DNA of 64,000 bases from Maritimibacter alkaliphilus HTCC2654 (GTDB lineage: Bacteria > Pseudomonadota > Alphaproteobacteria > Rhodobacterales > Rhodobacteraceae). A program made the position numbers and the translations under genes. The stretch's first letter is position 1. Every line of letters starts with the position of its first letter. The stretch covers positions 75,442-139,441 of the forward strand of contig NZ_CH902579.1 in NCBI RefSeq assembly GCF_000152805.1, given 5' to 3'. The notes under the pieces were generated by a model. The model was not told the DNA's origin, made no database searches, and saw only the letters and a program-made list of their open reading frames with translations. Below are positions 16,557-26,153 of this stretch, in pieces.

Positions 16557-18446
16557 TTACTTGAGGTCGTGCGGCGTCTTCCGGAGGGCTTGAACTCGGG
16601 CTACGACGATAAGGTATTCGGTATCAGATCCAACGGGCGTTTTACGCTCTATGGTTATCCGCTCCGAAATGTGTTGCTGGTGTCCGTTCCTATCTGTCAG
16701 ATCGAGGACCAACAGAAATCCAAAGCGGACGCCTGTAGTGAGATATCCTGTCGCTTGTCCGGCGTAGCGCTTGGCCAAGGTAGCGTTGTCCGGTACGTTG
16801 TCATCCTTCTTAACCTCGATAATCGAACTTACACCGCGAAACTGGACGTCGATGTCGGCTCTCCCACCACCACGATCACGCGCCTCTGCTTGGAAGGTTG
16901 GCGCTCCCCCGGTCTGCAAGAATTTCAGAAAATCCAGCTGCAGATCATGTTCTACCGGTAGCTTTCCACTTCGCCGGAACAAATAGGAGGCGACAGGATC
17001 GGTGCTAACACCGACGTTTGACCGGGCAGCCAAAAACTTCAGTAATAGGCCGACAAGAGACTCCACGAGCATCCGCGCGTCGGGGAAACGTGAATAGTCT
17101 GGCTGAGTTGCAAACTGTTCGATTACCTGTTGCCAAAGCTGAGCAACCATAACATTGGCGTCCCCATGCATGCGGAGTTCCGAAACACCCATTTTGGCCG
17201 CGGCTTCGCTGAAGCCGGCATCTTCTAGTACCTCAACCAGCCGGCTAGTGGTCGTGGCGTCGAAAGGGCGGCGATTAAGCGAGTCCTCCATCGACCGCTT
17301 GAGCGTTTCGCGCAGCTCCGCTACAGCCCCGGCTTTTCCATGGTCAATGTTGACCTGTAGCCACTCCTCCAGCGCTTGAAGGTAGTACCTGCGTTCGCGC
17401 ATTCCACGGATGGTAGCATCCTGCATTGACGCATCGAGGCCGGGCGTAGATGGCAGACCAAAAACTTCGCTTCCAGGGTAGAAAATTGACAGAAGCTCAT
17501 CCTCAATCACAATTGCAACGTTCAACCAAATTTCTTTGCCTAGGGAGTGGGCCAGAGCAGCTAATTTTGTTGCCATTGACAACCAATGAAAGCGTTCCCT
17601 CGAGGAAACAGCCAGCCATGAGTGAGACGCGTGGCGCGCCTGTGAAAACGCAGTATACTCGATGGCAGCAATTTCCAATTCAGGTAAACGATCTTTCAAA
17701 TCTGCTCGGAGCCCGTCTTCCCGTACTGACAGCAGGAAGGTCGTGCAAAGCAAATAGAGTTTTGCATCCGGACGACGCTCGCTGTTCTCGAGGGATCGCT
17801 CGAACCATTTTTTTGCGGACGCAAGCGCCGACCAAAGGGCTTCCTCGGTGGGTGCGGCCAGTCCTTCGCGAAGCTTAGCTAACCCAATTTCCATGCACGC
17901 TTCGTCTGCGACAGTATCCAGCGTCGCCAATTGTTCGAGAAGCAACATAAAGTCTGTATCCGGATATCGACGTAGAATAGCGCCAACCACCTTGGCGACG
18001 TGACGCAGGAATTGTGGATCGTCCTCTGTCGAAACGTCGAGGATGCTGGCCTGTAGCCTACGCACGAGAACCGCGTTCTCTTGCGAGAGCAGCATCGCAC
18101 CTCTCAGTGCATGGGAACGCCCCCATGAATGATTGCTTTCATCTTCGAAATGGGAACAAAGACTTGTCCACGCTGGCTTGGCGAACCCGGCTGGTATCTC
18201 GATCCGCTCCAGACAATCGACCATCTCGGCCAGTGCTGGAGCGTCGTCAGTCCACGCCAGCATTTCCAACAATACGGATTGGACAGAGGTCTCGGATATC
18301 CATCGGGTCAGCCAGCAAAAGCCATCGGCTCGGTCTGAACCGGGCGCGAGTTTTTGTACTGCAGAAAGCAATCGCTCCGCTGAAACGGAGCCCGGATCAC
18401 TGGATCCGTCAGCATCGGCGCGTAACAACTCGATAAGATATTCCAT
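16557..18446 (-). CDS. large helical protein with C-terminal PD-(D/E)XK nuclease domain (candidate defence effector)
   Basis: 629 aa. Residues 1 to about 480 are mostly alpha-helical with no motif I recognise and may be a helical-repeat sensor or scaffold. The C-terminal 130 residues look like a restriction-type nuclease fold: E499 in VEHDLQLDF, D531 in GGGRADIDVQF, E544-V-K546 in SSIIEVKKD, and Q564 in YAGQATGYL, the order expected for PD-(D/E)XK enzymes. So it probably cuts DNA. It is the third gene of an operon, 10 bases after the SMC-like ATPase gene. A nuclease next to an SMC ATPase suggests invader-DNA sensing and cleavage, as in Lamassu or ABC-three-component systems, but having the nuclease at the C-terminus is not what I know for those effectors. 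Confidence 0.7.
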   Translation of the reverse strand: MEYLIELLRADADGSSDPGSVSAERLLSAVQKLAPGSDRADGFCWLTRWISETSVQSVLLEMLAWTDDAPALAEMVDCLERIEIPAGFAKPAWTSLCSHFEDESNHSWGRSHALRGAMLLSQENAVLVRRLQASILDVSTEDDPQFLRHVAKVVGAILRRYPDTDFMLLLEQLATLDTVADEACMEIGLAKLREGLAAPTEEALWSALASAKKWFERSLENSERRPDAKLYLLCTTFLLSVREDGLRADLKDRLPELEIAAIEYTAFSQARHASHSWLAVSSRERFHWLSMATKLAALAHSLGKEIWLNVAIVIEDELLSIFYPGSEVFGLPSTPGLDASMQDATIRGMRERRYYLQALEEWLQVNIDHGKAGAVAELRETLKRSMEDSLNRRPFDATTTSRLVEVLEDAGFSEAAAKMGVSELRMHGDANVMVAQLWQQVIEQFATQPDYSRFPDARMLVESLVGLLLKFLAARSNVGVSTDPVASYLFRRSGKLPVEHDLQLDFLKFLQTGGAPTFQAEARDRGGGRADIDVQFRGVSSIIEVKKDDNVPDNATLAKRYAGQATGYLTTGVRFGFLLVLDLTDRNGHQQHISERITIERKTPVGSDTEYLIVVARVQALRKTPHDLK

Positions 18447-18456
18447 GACTCACCGC

Positions 18457-20454
18457 TTAGAAAACGTAGTCGTCGCCTTTGGCATGGAGACGATGCTCGA
18501 TTGGCACAACGGCTTCAACGGAAGGACGCGCTGTCGTGCCGATGATTATCTGCACACCGCCTATCTCCGAGGCCGCGGTTGCAACGCTATCGAGCATCGC
18601 CTCGAAATCCTTGTCCACGACCTCTTCGGACGCCGGCGAGTCGATCACCATCAAACCGGGGTGGCGGCCGTGACCCCGTTCCCTTGCGACTTCGACCGCA
18701 GCGAGCGCCACGGCAATCTTGATGCGCAGCCGTTCACCCATGGTCAAGTTGCTAAACCATTCGATAGCTCCACCTTGTTTGACTTTGAGCCGACCTCCGT
18801 TGTCCAGTTGCATCTCAGTGGCGTTGGGCATGCCAAACTTCCGGGAAAGGAGCATCACCGATTGCGATATCTGCTTCAGAATCTCAGATTGCATATCAAC
18901 CATAAGTTCTTTGGTGACGTCAGTGGCTGCCCTGAGAACCTTATCCGCAGCATCGGTATTGGCGTCCGAGCTTGTAGATGTCGCTCCATCACCCATGAGG
19001 TCGCGAAGTTGAGCTGCCTGGGCTTCCAGCTGGACGATCTCCAGCTCTGTATCAGGGACCTTGGCAGCAAGGTCGACCTGCAACGCGGAAACCCGATCCT
19101 TTGCTTTTCGAAGTTCGATTGCAGCGTTGTTTGCAGATTTTTCCGCGGCTTTTTGCTTCTCCCTAGCTAATTTCAATGACGCGTCGAGGGCGTCGACTTC
19201 ATCTTTCGCAAGCTGAATGTGATCTTCTTCAAAATCCTCTGTGCCCTGGGGAATATCGTTCTTGCAAAGCAGACAGGTGCTTCCATCGCCAGTTGACCCA
19301 GGCGCCGCCACGACCTCTTTGTATTTGGCTTCGCAGGCTGGGCAGCAGGATGGGCTAAGCTTGCGGAACGAATAGCCGGCTGACTTCTCGTCCTCCAGTT
19401 GCTGTACCCTTTGACGGGCTTTCTCGAAGCTCTCCGCAATCTTCTGCAGCGAGACATCAGCCACTTCGAAAGCAGCCCGCGTGGAATCCGCAACTTCGCG
19501 CAGAGTGACCATCTGTTGGTCCAAATCGTTCAACTCGACCCGTTTCCTTGAGCGATCGTCAACCTTCTTCACGCTTTCCCTTGCTGTCTCCAGCTTGGCG
19601 TTGACCGTCTCCAACCTTTTCGCAAGGCCCTTGTACAGCGCAGACTGGTCTGGACGAGCGGCGCGGGATTCCTCGACCTCCTTCTGCGCTGTGAGGGCCG
19701 CGCTATACGTCGAGACCCACGGCAAACCGATGAATAGTTGCAGTAGGCGTAACGGGATACCATCGATCGTGACGTCGCCGAAAAGTGCCTTGGCGTTCGT
19801 CGAACTCGACAAGAAGAGTGCCGATGAAATCAGTGGCCAGCCATGAGCATGACCACCGGTTTTGGAATTGTGTGCATATATCGGCGAGAAGGTTAGTTCA
19901 GCCATCATTAGCTGTTCCGTTTGCGACTTCAGCCCTTCGCCGCCATCACCGTCGTATAATGGCACCCAGCTCCCGTCGCTGCCCGAACGGCTGACGCGGG
20001 CTTTCGCTTTCGCCGGATCCTCCTCTCCGACATCTTTCCGCAATTCAGTACGGTGGAGAATGCCGTCGATCTCATAAGTCACATCGACGATTTCCAGCCA
20101 TTTCCAGACGTCCGCCTTAACCCTTCCCCGGAACTCGCCCCTGATGACAGCGTATAGCAGATTTAGGATAGAAGACTTGCCGCGGAGGTTGCGGTCCGAC
20201 ATTACCGCAAACAATCCAGCGCCGAGGTTGGCCCAAGTCTTATCAAACGGCCCGTCACAGTCGGACTCTGCACGGGCACCTGCAACTCTTATGCTTTTGA
20301 ACCGCAATGACTTCGCTCGAGGAGGTGTAGGCTGCGGCTGGATGTTGTATTTCTGTAGCACAGACTTGGCTGTGCTTTCCTCAGTGCCTGAACGTTCCGC
20401 AATGGCGCGGAGCCAGCCACTCTCGGTGGATTGAATTGGCGCAGACTTTCTCAT
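18457..20454 (-). CDS. SMC/Rad50-like ATPase with zinc hook (candidate defence ATPase)
   Basis: 665 aa. An N-terminal extension of about 50 residues is followed by a Rad50-type ABC ATPase half with Walker A SDRNLRGKSS (86-95; the first glycine is replaced). A coiled coil (about 255-360) leads to a zinc-hook-like pair C371PAC374 and C394LLC397, then a return coiled coil (about 405-490). The C-terminal half has signature SNLTMGERLR (568-577) and Walker B LMVIDSP (601-607). Both coils are short compared with cellular Rad50. It likely dimerises and binds DNA or DNA ends. ATG overlaps the upstream stop (ATGA). The neighbours, a small helical protein and a nuclease, fit a Lamassu/ABC-3C-like defence module. 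Confidence 0.75.
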   Translation of the reverse strand: MRKSAPIQSTESGWLRAIAERSGTEESTAKSVLQKYNIQPQPTPPRAKSLRFKSIRVAGARAESDCDGPFDKTWANLGAGLFAVMSDRNLRGKSSILNLLYAVIRGEFRGRVKADVWKWLEIVDVTYEIDGILHRTELRKDVGEEDPAKAKARVSRSGSDGSWVPLYDGDGGEGLKSQTEQLMMAELTFSPIYAHNSKTGGHAHGWPLISSALFLSSSTNAKALFGDVTIDGIPLRLLQLFIGLPWVSTYSAALTAQKEVEESRAARPDQSALYKGLAKRLETVNAKLETARESVKKVDDRSRKRVELNDLDQQMVTLREVADSTRAAFEVADVSLQKIAESFEKARQRVQQLEDEKSAGYSFRKLSPSCCPACEAKYKEVVAAPGSTGDGSTCLLCKNDIPQGTEDFEEDHIQLAKDEVDALDASLKLAREKQKAAEKSANNAAIELRKAKDRVSALQVDLAAKVPDTELEIVQLEAQAAQLRDLMGDGATSTSSDANTDAADKVLRAATDVTKELMVDMQSEILKQISQSVMLLSRKFGMPNATEMQLDNGGRLKVKQGGAIEWFSNLTMGERLRIKIAVALAAVEVARERGHGRHPGLMVIDSPASEEVVDKDFEAMLDSVATAASEIGGVQIIIGTTARPSVEAVVPIEHRLHAKGDDYVF

Positions 20455-21167
20455 TTCAGATTCTCCGAAATCGCGCGTAGGCGCTTCTCGACTTCCACAC
20501 GAATGCTCGGGATGAGATCGCCATGAAGTGTCTTGCCATAGGTGGGATGCTCGTATTGCCAGTCCTTAAGCTTCGAACCGCTTTTACCGGAAGCTACCCG
20601 CATCACTAGCGTCATCCGGTCCCGGTACCACACCAAGTCCGGATGATCGGCTACACACTGGTCCAAGAAAGCCATTGCCTTCGATGATATCTGGTATTCA
20701 TAGCGACGCACCTTGCCATCTTCGCCTTTAAGCTGCATCGATCGGACGAGTCCGTAGTAGCTTAGCAAGGCAAGTGCATCCGCGATGTTCTCGTAAGCTC
20801 CTCGCTTCCACCTGACCATGCGCACTAGCCTGACAGAAGGTTCATCAGCATCAAAAATGCCTTCGACCTTCTTAAGCAGGTCGAGATCACCCTCGGCTTC
20901 GACCACGTCCAGTAACGCGTCAGCCAGATAGTCTGGATAGCGCACCAAGAAATCCATAGCCATTAGCCGTTTTTCGGCCCTGAAGACTTTCACGCATTCT
21001 TCAGCAGGATCGTCAGCAGGATCGGAACCGGCCGCTAGAATGAAGAGAAGCCGCAAGGCGTCACGATATCTAACCCCAACGGCAGAAACTGGGTCAGTTG
21101 AAGTCGCGCTCCCAGTTTCGCCCGCTATATCGTCAAGTAAGCCCATGCCTGCCGACAACTCCCCCAT
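20451..21167 (-). CDS. 238-aa helical protein, first gene of the SMC/nuclease operon (middle-component-like)
   Basis: The N-terminal 40 residues are polar. The rest is helical, with RYRDALRLLFILAAG, then MAMDFLVRYPDYLADALL, then a segment that reads like a winged helix (ENIADALALLSYYGLV) followed by KVRRYEYQISSKAMAFL. The FLVRYPDYL string and the size resemble the middle components of ABC-three-component systems (LmuC-like), which link the SMC ATPase to an effector; this comparison is from memory. ATG 21167 is the first start in the operon, and its stop overlaps the ATPase start. Confidence 0.6.
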   Translation of the reverse strand: MGELSAGMGLLDDIAGETGSATSTDPVSAVGVRYRDALRLLFILAAGSDPADDPAEECVKVFRAEKRLMAMDFLVRYPDYLADALLDVVEAEGDLDLLKKVEGIFDADEPSVRLVRMVRWKRGAYENIADALALLSYYGLVRSMQLKGEDGKVRRYEYQISSKAMAFLDQCVADHPDLVWYRDRMTLVMRVASGKSGSKLKDWQYEHPTYGKTLHGDLIPSIRVEVEKRLRAISENLK

Positions 21168-21547
21168 AAATCTATGATTGTATTATTTCGAATAAGATCG
21201 CGTATCGTCGCTTGCAAAGCAACCCATTGAGAATCTGGACGAACTGCCTGTCAAACACATATGAACACAAGTCTAGCAAGGTGTTGCTCGGCAAGCTGGC
21301 GGAGCAATCTGAAAACACAACCGGCTTGATTGAACGCTGATTGATTTGGGTTTCGGCTCTGTACCCTTACGCCAAAGGCCGCACGGGAGACCTTCTGGTT
21401 GCTGAAAAACGCTGGCGAACAGCAGCAGTGGAGACGTCAAGAGTACGCATGCTTTACGATGGCAGTCTGACTGGCAGAGGCTACAAACAGTCATCCTCCG
21501 CGCACAACACAGAAGATTAACAAGGGACAGTCGCGCGAAGACCGCGC
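21168..21547. other. non-coding gap between cargo operon and transfer genes
   Basis: About 380 bases with no supported gene. It must hold the promoter of the 21167 operon (minus strand); the A+T-rich stretch near 21175-21200 is the likely place. A 92-codon frame at 21273-21551 (minus) has no protein-like features. The lower GC here fits an insertion edge. Confidence 0.4.
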
Positions 21548-23461
21548 TCACCCTCCCAATAGCTCTTCAATGAAGTCCTCCTGCCGGTCGAGCGCCGCCT
21601 CCCATTCCTTCGGCAAGTCCGCTTCCCGCTCGAGCATCTCCGGCTCTGGTTGCCCGCGCCCGGCTTCCATCGTCCTCACGCTCATCGCGCGCGCTTCGCG
21701 GCGCTGCGAGCGATCCCGGACTGGCGCGCGTTCGGCCGGTTTCGCCTGCTCGTCTGCGCCGGCCTCATCGCCACCTTCGCTGCCCCAAGGCCCAACACCC
21801 TGCACGCTCGGCGGATAGGGAAAGGGCTTACCTTCTTGGCGGGCCAGCATCTGCTTGAAGAAGGGATCGTCGTAATACTTGATCCGGCTCGCCTTGATCG
21901 GGTGCTGGGGCGAGGCGAGGATGATCACCTCGTCGGGGTCCATCAGGCGCGCTTCGGTCTCGGAAAGCAGCGGCCGTTCTTCCAGCCGCGCCGAAGTCGA
22001 GGTCGCGCCGAGGATACCTTTGTTGCGGCCATACATCTTGGTCACCGCCTCGCGGGTGGTGCTGCCGACGGCGGCCGAGACTTCCTTCACCGTGCGCTGG
22101 TCGCGCGGGGTGATGTAGAGCTTGAGCCCTGCCCCGTTCTCGAGGCTTTCGCGGCCCTCGGGCCCGTAGATCCGGTCGAGCGAAGCCAGAGACTGCGCGA
22201 TCATCGCGACGCGGCCGCCATAGCTTGCCAAGGAATGGATAGCGCGTTCGAGATAGGGCATTGCACCCATCTGCTGGAATTCGTCGATCATCATCATGAC
22301 CGGCCAGGGTTCGTCGGGGCCCGGTTCATTCAGGCGGATCGAGGCGATGAGATCGGCGAACATCAGGCGCAGGAGTGGGGCGAGGGTTGCGATGTGATCT
22401 TCGGAGACGGCGATATAGAGCGACTGCGGTTGATTCCGAAAAGTCGAGAAATCGAAGTCGCTGGCTTGCGTGGCCGAGCGCACTGCCGGGTTGTCCCACT
22501 GCTTGAGGCCCGCGGTCATCAGCGCCTGGATGTTTGAGGTCAGCAGCCGCGACGAGGCAGAGGCCGCGTTGGTCCAGAGCTCGCGCAGGATGTCTTCTTC
22601 GGCTTCATCGGCATAGGTCTTGTACTGGGCGTTCTTGTACTCGCCCCCGGCGACGATCTTGTTCACCTCGCCAAGGTTCGGCGTTCCGCGCTGGATCGCC
22701 AGCAGACAGGCCGCGACGAAGATCGACTTGCCGGCCTCGGAGAAGGTGTCGAGTTGCTTGTTGTCCTTGTCGAGGAAGAGGTCGGCCAGGATCGAGACCT
22801 CGGTGAAGCGCTGCGCGAAGCTCGGGGCCTTGGCGATCCGGGCCAGAGGATTGTAGCGATGCGTGGCATTGGCCCAATCAAACGGGCTGAAGCGATAGAC
22901 CTCGTCGCCATTCAGCGCCCGCAACCGCGCTGTCTTCTCGAAGTTCTCACCCTTCACGTCGAGCACCACGACCGAACCCGCGAAGCTTAGGAGGTTCGGG
23001 ATCACGAAGCCGACGCCCTTACCGGCGCGGGTTGGGGCGACCATCATCACATGCGGGATCGTGGTCGAAGAGATGAACTCAGCCTTCGAGGTCGGCGCGC
23101 CGAGTTTGCCGCAGACAAAGCCCTTGCCCGGCGCCTGCAACATGTCGTTCTTCTTCAGCTCCGCCTTGGTCTGCCAGTGTGCCGAGCCGTAATCGTCCCG
23201 CTCTTTCTTCCAGGTCCAAGCCAGCGCCAGGGTGCCGAGACCGATCGCGCCAAAGCCAACGGCCCCGAAGCCCACCTTGAAGGCTTCGGGATGTACCGCG
23301 CGGGTGCTGGCGCTCGCCTTCCAGAGCGCCAACATGTCGAAACTCTGAAACCCCGTTTTCAGGGCCAGGGTCAGGTAGAAGGCGGCAACGATGGTGCCGA
23401 TGACGGCGCCGCAGATCACACCGAAGAGGAGCGCTGCCCAGAGGGGAAGTGTCTTGGTCAT
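21548..23461 (-). CDS. virD4: VirD4/TraG-type coupling protein
   Basis: 637 aa from ATG 23461, chosen because GGGGAG lies 9 bases upstream; ATG 23470 is in frame but too close to that site. Two N-terminal membrane helices (about 6-32 and 62-82) anchor it. The cytoplasmic part has Walker A APTRAGKGV (142-150), VVVLDVKGENF, and Walker B MMMIDEFQQMG (about 389-399), then VEDQRTVKE-like TraG motifs (ITPRDQRTVKEVSAAVGSTT). It receives the relaxase-DNA complex and hands it to the VirB channel. The C-terminal tail (about 580-637) is charged. It lies directly downstream of the relaxase gene, separated from the virB genes by the 16253-21167 cargo. Confidence 0.93.
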   Translation of the reverse strand: MTKTLPLWAALLFGVICGAVIGTIVAAFYLTLALKTGFQSFDMLALWKASASTRAVHPEAFKVGFGAVGFGAIGLGTLALAWTWKKERDDYGSAHWQTKAELKKNDMLQAPGKGFVCGKLGAPTSKAEFISSTTIPHVMMVAPTRAGKGVGFVIPNLLSFAGSVVVLDVKGENFEKTARLRALNGDEVYRFSPFDWANATHRYNPLARIAKAPSFAQRFTEVSILADLFLDKDNKQLDTFSEAGKSIFVAACLLAIQRGTPNLGEVNKIVAGGEYKNAQYKTYADEAEEDILRELWTNAASASSRLLTSNIQALMTAGLKQWDNPAVRSATQASDFDFSTFRNQPQSLYIAVSEDHIATLAPLLRLMFADLIASIRLNEPGPDEPWPVMMMIDEFQQMGAMPYLERAIHSLASYGGRVAMIAQSLASLDRIYGPEGRESLENGAGLKLYITPRDQRTVKEVSAAVGSTTREAVTKMYGRNKGILGATSTSARLEERPLLSETEARLMDPDEVIILASPQHPIKASRIKYYDDPFFKQMLARQEGKPFPYPPSVQGVGPWGSEGGDEAGADEQAKPAERAPVRDRSQRREARAMSVRTMEAGRGQPEPEMLEREADLPKEWEAALDRQEDFIEELLGG

Positions 23462-23477
23462 GGTGGTCATCTCCCCT

Positions 23478-25406
23478 TTAGAATTCCATCTCGTCATCGA
23501 GACCGCGGTCCCGACCGAGATCACGCCCCAACTCCTGCACCTCCTGCTGGCCGCGCAATCGCGCCACCTCGGTCGCCTTATCCTGCTGCAACCCGGCAGC
23601 GCGGTCGGTGAAGACCTGATCGCCGGTTTCCTCAAACGTCATCTCAAGGAACTCCTGCGTGACGGTGATCTGATCGAGCTTGCTCGGCAGCGCCGCGTCC
23701 AGCACCTCGTAGTTGCCGCGGCGAAGCTCGGCCAAGCCTTCTTCGCCCAACTCCTTGAAGAGCTCGGATTGCAGGGTCCGCTCGACCGTCTCTTCCTGTT
23801 CCTCGCTGAGCTTGCCGTCGCGCAACATGTGGGCGAGGTCCTGCAGGTAGGGATTGGGCGTCCGGTCGTCCTCGTCGATGAGCGGCAGCGTCGCCTCTTC
23901 CTCGTCCGCGAGGGTCCGACCAATCTCGACACCCAGTTCCTTGGCGCGTTCCATCAGCGCGTCCATCACGCCGTCGACCTTCTCGAGCGCGGCGTCGAGT
24001 TGGTCGTCACTCGCGGTCTCCACGCTCAGACCGTCCTTGGCCAGCACCGCGTTCATGTCCCGCTCGACCCAGTCCTGTGCCATGCCGTAGTTCCGCGTGC
24101 CGCCGGCACTGATCCGCGCCACCAGTTCCTCGCTATCCATCCCGACCTCCTCGGCCCGCTCGAGCACGTCACGCAGCCCTTCGTCATTGCCCGACTGCAG
24201 CGCGGCGATCAGAACCTCACTGCCCGCCCCCGGCGGATAGGGTTCTTCGAGCTGCTTGCCGAAGCGCACGCGCAACTCCGGGTCCGGCACCATCTGCGAG
24301 AGGTCCGCGATGATCGGCGCGGCCTTGGCCTCGAACGCGGCGCGCTCGGCCGGGTCCAGTTCCTCGGCCTTGAGCCTCAGCGCCTCGATCGTGCGCTCGG
24401 AATAGTCGATCGCATCACCGACGGTCTTGATGTCCTTCATGTCTATCTCTCCTTCGGTGAAGTTCCACGGCGTGCCCGAGCCCAGTCCGTCCGCCATGCC
24501 GCGCACGGCGCGCGCCATGTGGCGCTGGTCCATCCGGTCCAGCAGATCCGCGAGGTTCTTGTAGTCCTTGGCGAAGCCCACCACCTGCGCCTGCGCGATG
24601 GCAGTTTCCTGGGCCGTCATGACGATCTCGCGCGGCAGGCGAGCCTCTTCCTTGGCGCGGTAGATCTCCTCGATCCCGGCGGGCTTCTCGAAAATGCCGC
24701 GCTCGAGCCGCGTGGTGGCATCAAGCATCACGCCATAGCGTTCCGCAATTTCAGCCTGCTTCTCGCGCATGAGCTGCGGCGACATCACGCCCTCGGCCCA
24801 ACACGAAAACCAGGTGCCCTTCTCGACGCCGCGATTGTTCAGGATGATATGCGCGTGCTTGTGCGCCCGGTCGTCATGAACCGCGAGGACATAGTCCCAT
24901 TGGTCGCCGTATTCGCCGCTCTCGAAGAAATGCTCGGTCCAGTCTATCGCGATGTCGCGAACCTGATCGACCGTCACGTCGGTCGGGAAGGACAGCAGCA
25001 TGTGCGAGGTGAACCCGAGCTTGGTCGAGCCGCGCCAGGTCCCGGCCCAGTCCTCGACGATGTCCTCTTTCTGTTCCTCAGACAGCACCGCCGCATCGGT
25101 CAGCGCGTTGGTCATCGTCGAATAGGTGTAGACCGCCTTGTCATTGATGTAGGAGATCTGCGCCCCAAGCGAAGCACGCGTCTTGCAGCCCCCTGCCCGG
25201 ATCCGTTTGAACACCGCCGCTCGGCTCTGACCCGAGGCTACTTTCAGCGCGTTGCGCGCCGACATGGTTCCAACGCGCGCGAAACTCCGCCCCTGCCGAC
25301 GCCCCGCCAACCGCGCGTCGATCCGCGCCGCGGCCTGGCCCCGGATGCGCTCATCCTCCCAGAGCCGCCCCATGACCGAGGTGTAGAGGGCGAGCGGATC
25401 AGCCAT
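23478..25406 (-). CDS. MOBP-type conjugative relaxase (VirD2/TraI-like)
   Basis: 642 aa. Nicks oriT and stays covalently bound to the 5' end of the transferred strand. Residues 75-200 form the relaxase core: candidate catalytic tyrosine Y86 in AQISYINDKA, the GFTSHMLLSFP strand (131-141), and the metal-binding histidine motif HDDRAHKHAHIILNN (177-191). The rest is helical and acidic, with Glu/Asp-rich repeats and no helicase or primase motif. Start overlaps the end of the accessory gene by 8 bases, and the coupling protein follows. The predicted nic site at 26171-26182 has the core expected for this relaxase family. Confidence 0.88.
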   Translation of the reverse strand: MADPLALYTSVMGRLWEDERIRGQAAARIDARLAGRRQGRSFARVGTMSARNALKVASGQSRAAVFKRIRAGGCKTRASLGAQISYINDKAVYTYSTMTNALTDAAVLSEEQKEDIVEDWAGTWRGSTKLGFTSHMLLSFPTDVTVDQVRDIAIDWTEHFFESGEYGDQWDYVLAVHDDRAHKHAHIILNNRGVEKGTWFSCWAEGVMSPQLMREKQAEIAERYGVMLDATTRLERGIFEKPAGIEEIYRAKEEARLPREIVMTAQETAIAQAQVVGFAKDYKNLADLLDRMDQRHMARAVRGMADGLGSGTPWNFTEGEIDMKDIKTVGDAIDYSERTIEALRLKAEELDPAERAAFEAKAAPIIADLSQMVPDPELRVRFGKQLEEPYPPGAGSEVLIAALQSGNDEGLRDVLERAEEVGMDSEELVARISAGGTRNYGMAQDWVERDMNAVLAKDGLSVETASDDQLDAALEKVDGVMDALMERAKELGVEIGRTLADEEEATLPLIDEDDRTPNPYLQDLAHMLRDGKLSEEQEETVERTLQSELFKELGEEGLAELRRGNYEVLDAALPSKLDQITVTQEFLEMTFEETGDQVFTDRAAGLQQDKATEVARLRGQQEVQELGRDLGRDRGLDDEMEF

Positions 25407-26019
25407 TCCTGACGAGCCTCAATCCGCGCTCGATCGCGCGCGGGTCATCCTCCAGGATCTCGTTCTCCGCCTCCTGCCCTTCTTCCTTTTGCGGCCATTC
25501 CTGATGACGCAGCGCCTGCGCCGCATCCTTCATCTGGCCCATCTCACGACTCATCGACTGCGCCAGATCGAGCAGTTCGATCAGCACCGCGCGGTCTGCC
25601 TCCGAGACCTCCAGCCGACCGCGATGGACCGCCTTGGCGAGCACCAGTCCGGCGTCGCTCATATCCTTCGCCTGACGCCATGCGGCGCAGAATTCCGAGA
25701 CCAGATCACGGGGTATATCAAGGAACCCGCACCGTCCACGCAGCACCGCATTGAGCGCCTGTGATCGGTTGGCAAAGCCCCGTTCGCGCCACTCCGCATC
25801 GAAGGCGTCCAGCTCGGATCGGCTCGCCCGGAAGGCCACCGTCTCGCTTGGATCGCGCACCGCGATGCCCTCGCCCGCCTCCTCTTTCGCGAGCCGGTTC
25901 ACGTGGCGCGGGGAGATGCCGAACGCCGCCGCCAGGTCCTTGGCGCTCTCGCCCGCCGCGAAGCGCTTTGCCACTTCGATGCGCTGCTCAAGCTTCAGGT
26001 TTTTCGCTGGCCTCGGCAC
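25399..26019 (-). CDS. relaxosome accessory DNA-binding protein
   Basis: 206 aa from GTG 26019 (VPRPAKNLKLEQRI), chosen because GGGAG precedes it; the open frame extends to 26112 without a site. The N-terminus has a helix-turn-helix (RIEVAKRFAAGESAKDLAAAFGISPRHVNRLAKEE, described here as residues 12-45). It is followed by a ribbon-helix-helix-like segment (ETVAFRASRSELDAFD..., about 60-100) resembling MobC/TraJ-type accessory proteins. It probably binds the oriT that lies just upstream and represses its own operon. Its stop overlaps the relaxase start. Confidence 0.7.
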   Translation of the reverse strand: MPRPAKNLKLEQRIEVAKRFAAGESAKDLAAAFGISPRHVNRLAKEEAGEGIAVRDPSETVAFRASRSELDAFDAEWRERGFANRSQALNAVLRGRCGFLDIPRDLVSEFCAAWRQAKDMSDAGLVLAKAVHRGRLEVSEADRAVLIELLDLAQSMSREMGQMKDAAQALRHQEWPQKEEGQEAENEILEDDPRAIERGLRLVRNG

Positions 26020-26153
26020 TAGGACGTTCTCCCGCTTCCAGGGAAAAGATGCATGCGCAAACGCGCGCGAGGCAGCGATTGCTCGCAATCGCGTTCGCGT
26101 GCGGCGGAGCATTCAGCTTTGCGGGAAACGCCCATCACAGACCCCTCGGACAA

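Noticed and set aside
23391..25412. 673-codon open frame on the plus strand
   Set aside because: Shadow of the relaxase gene, which has the HxHxH motif.
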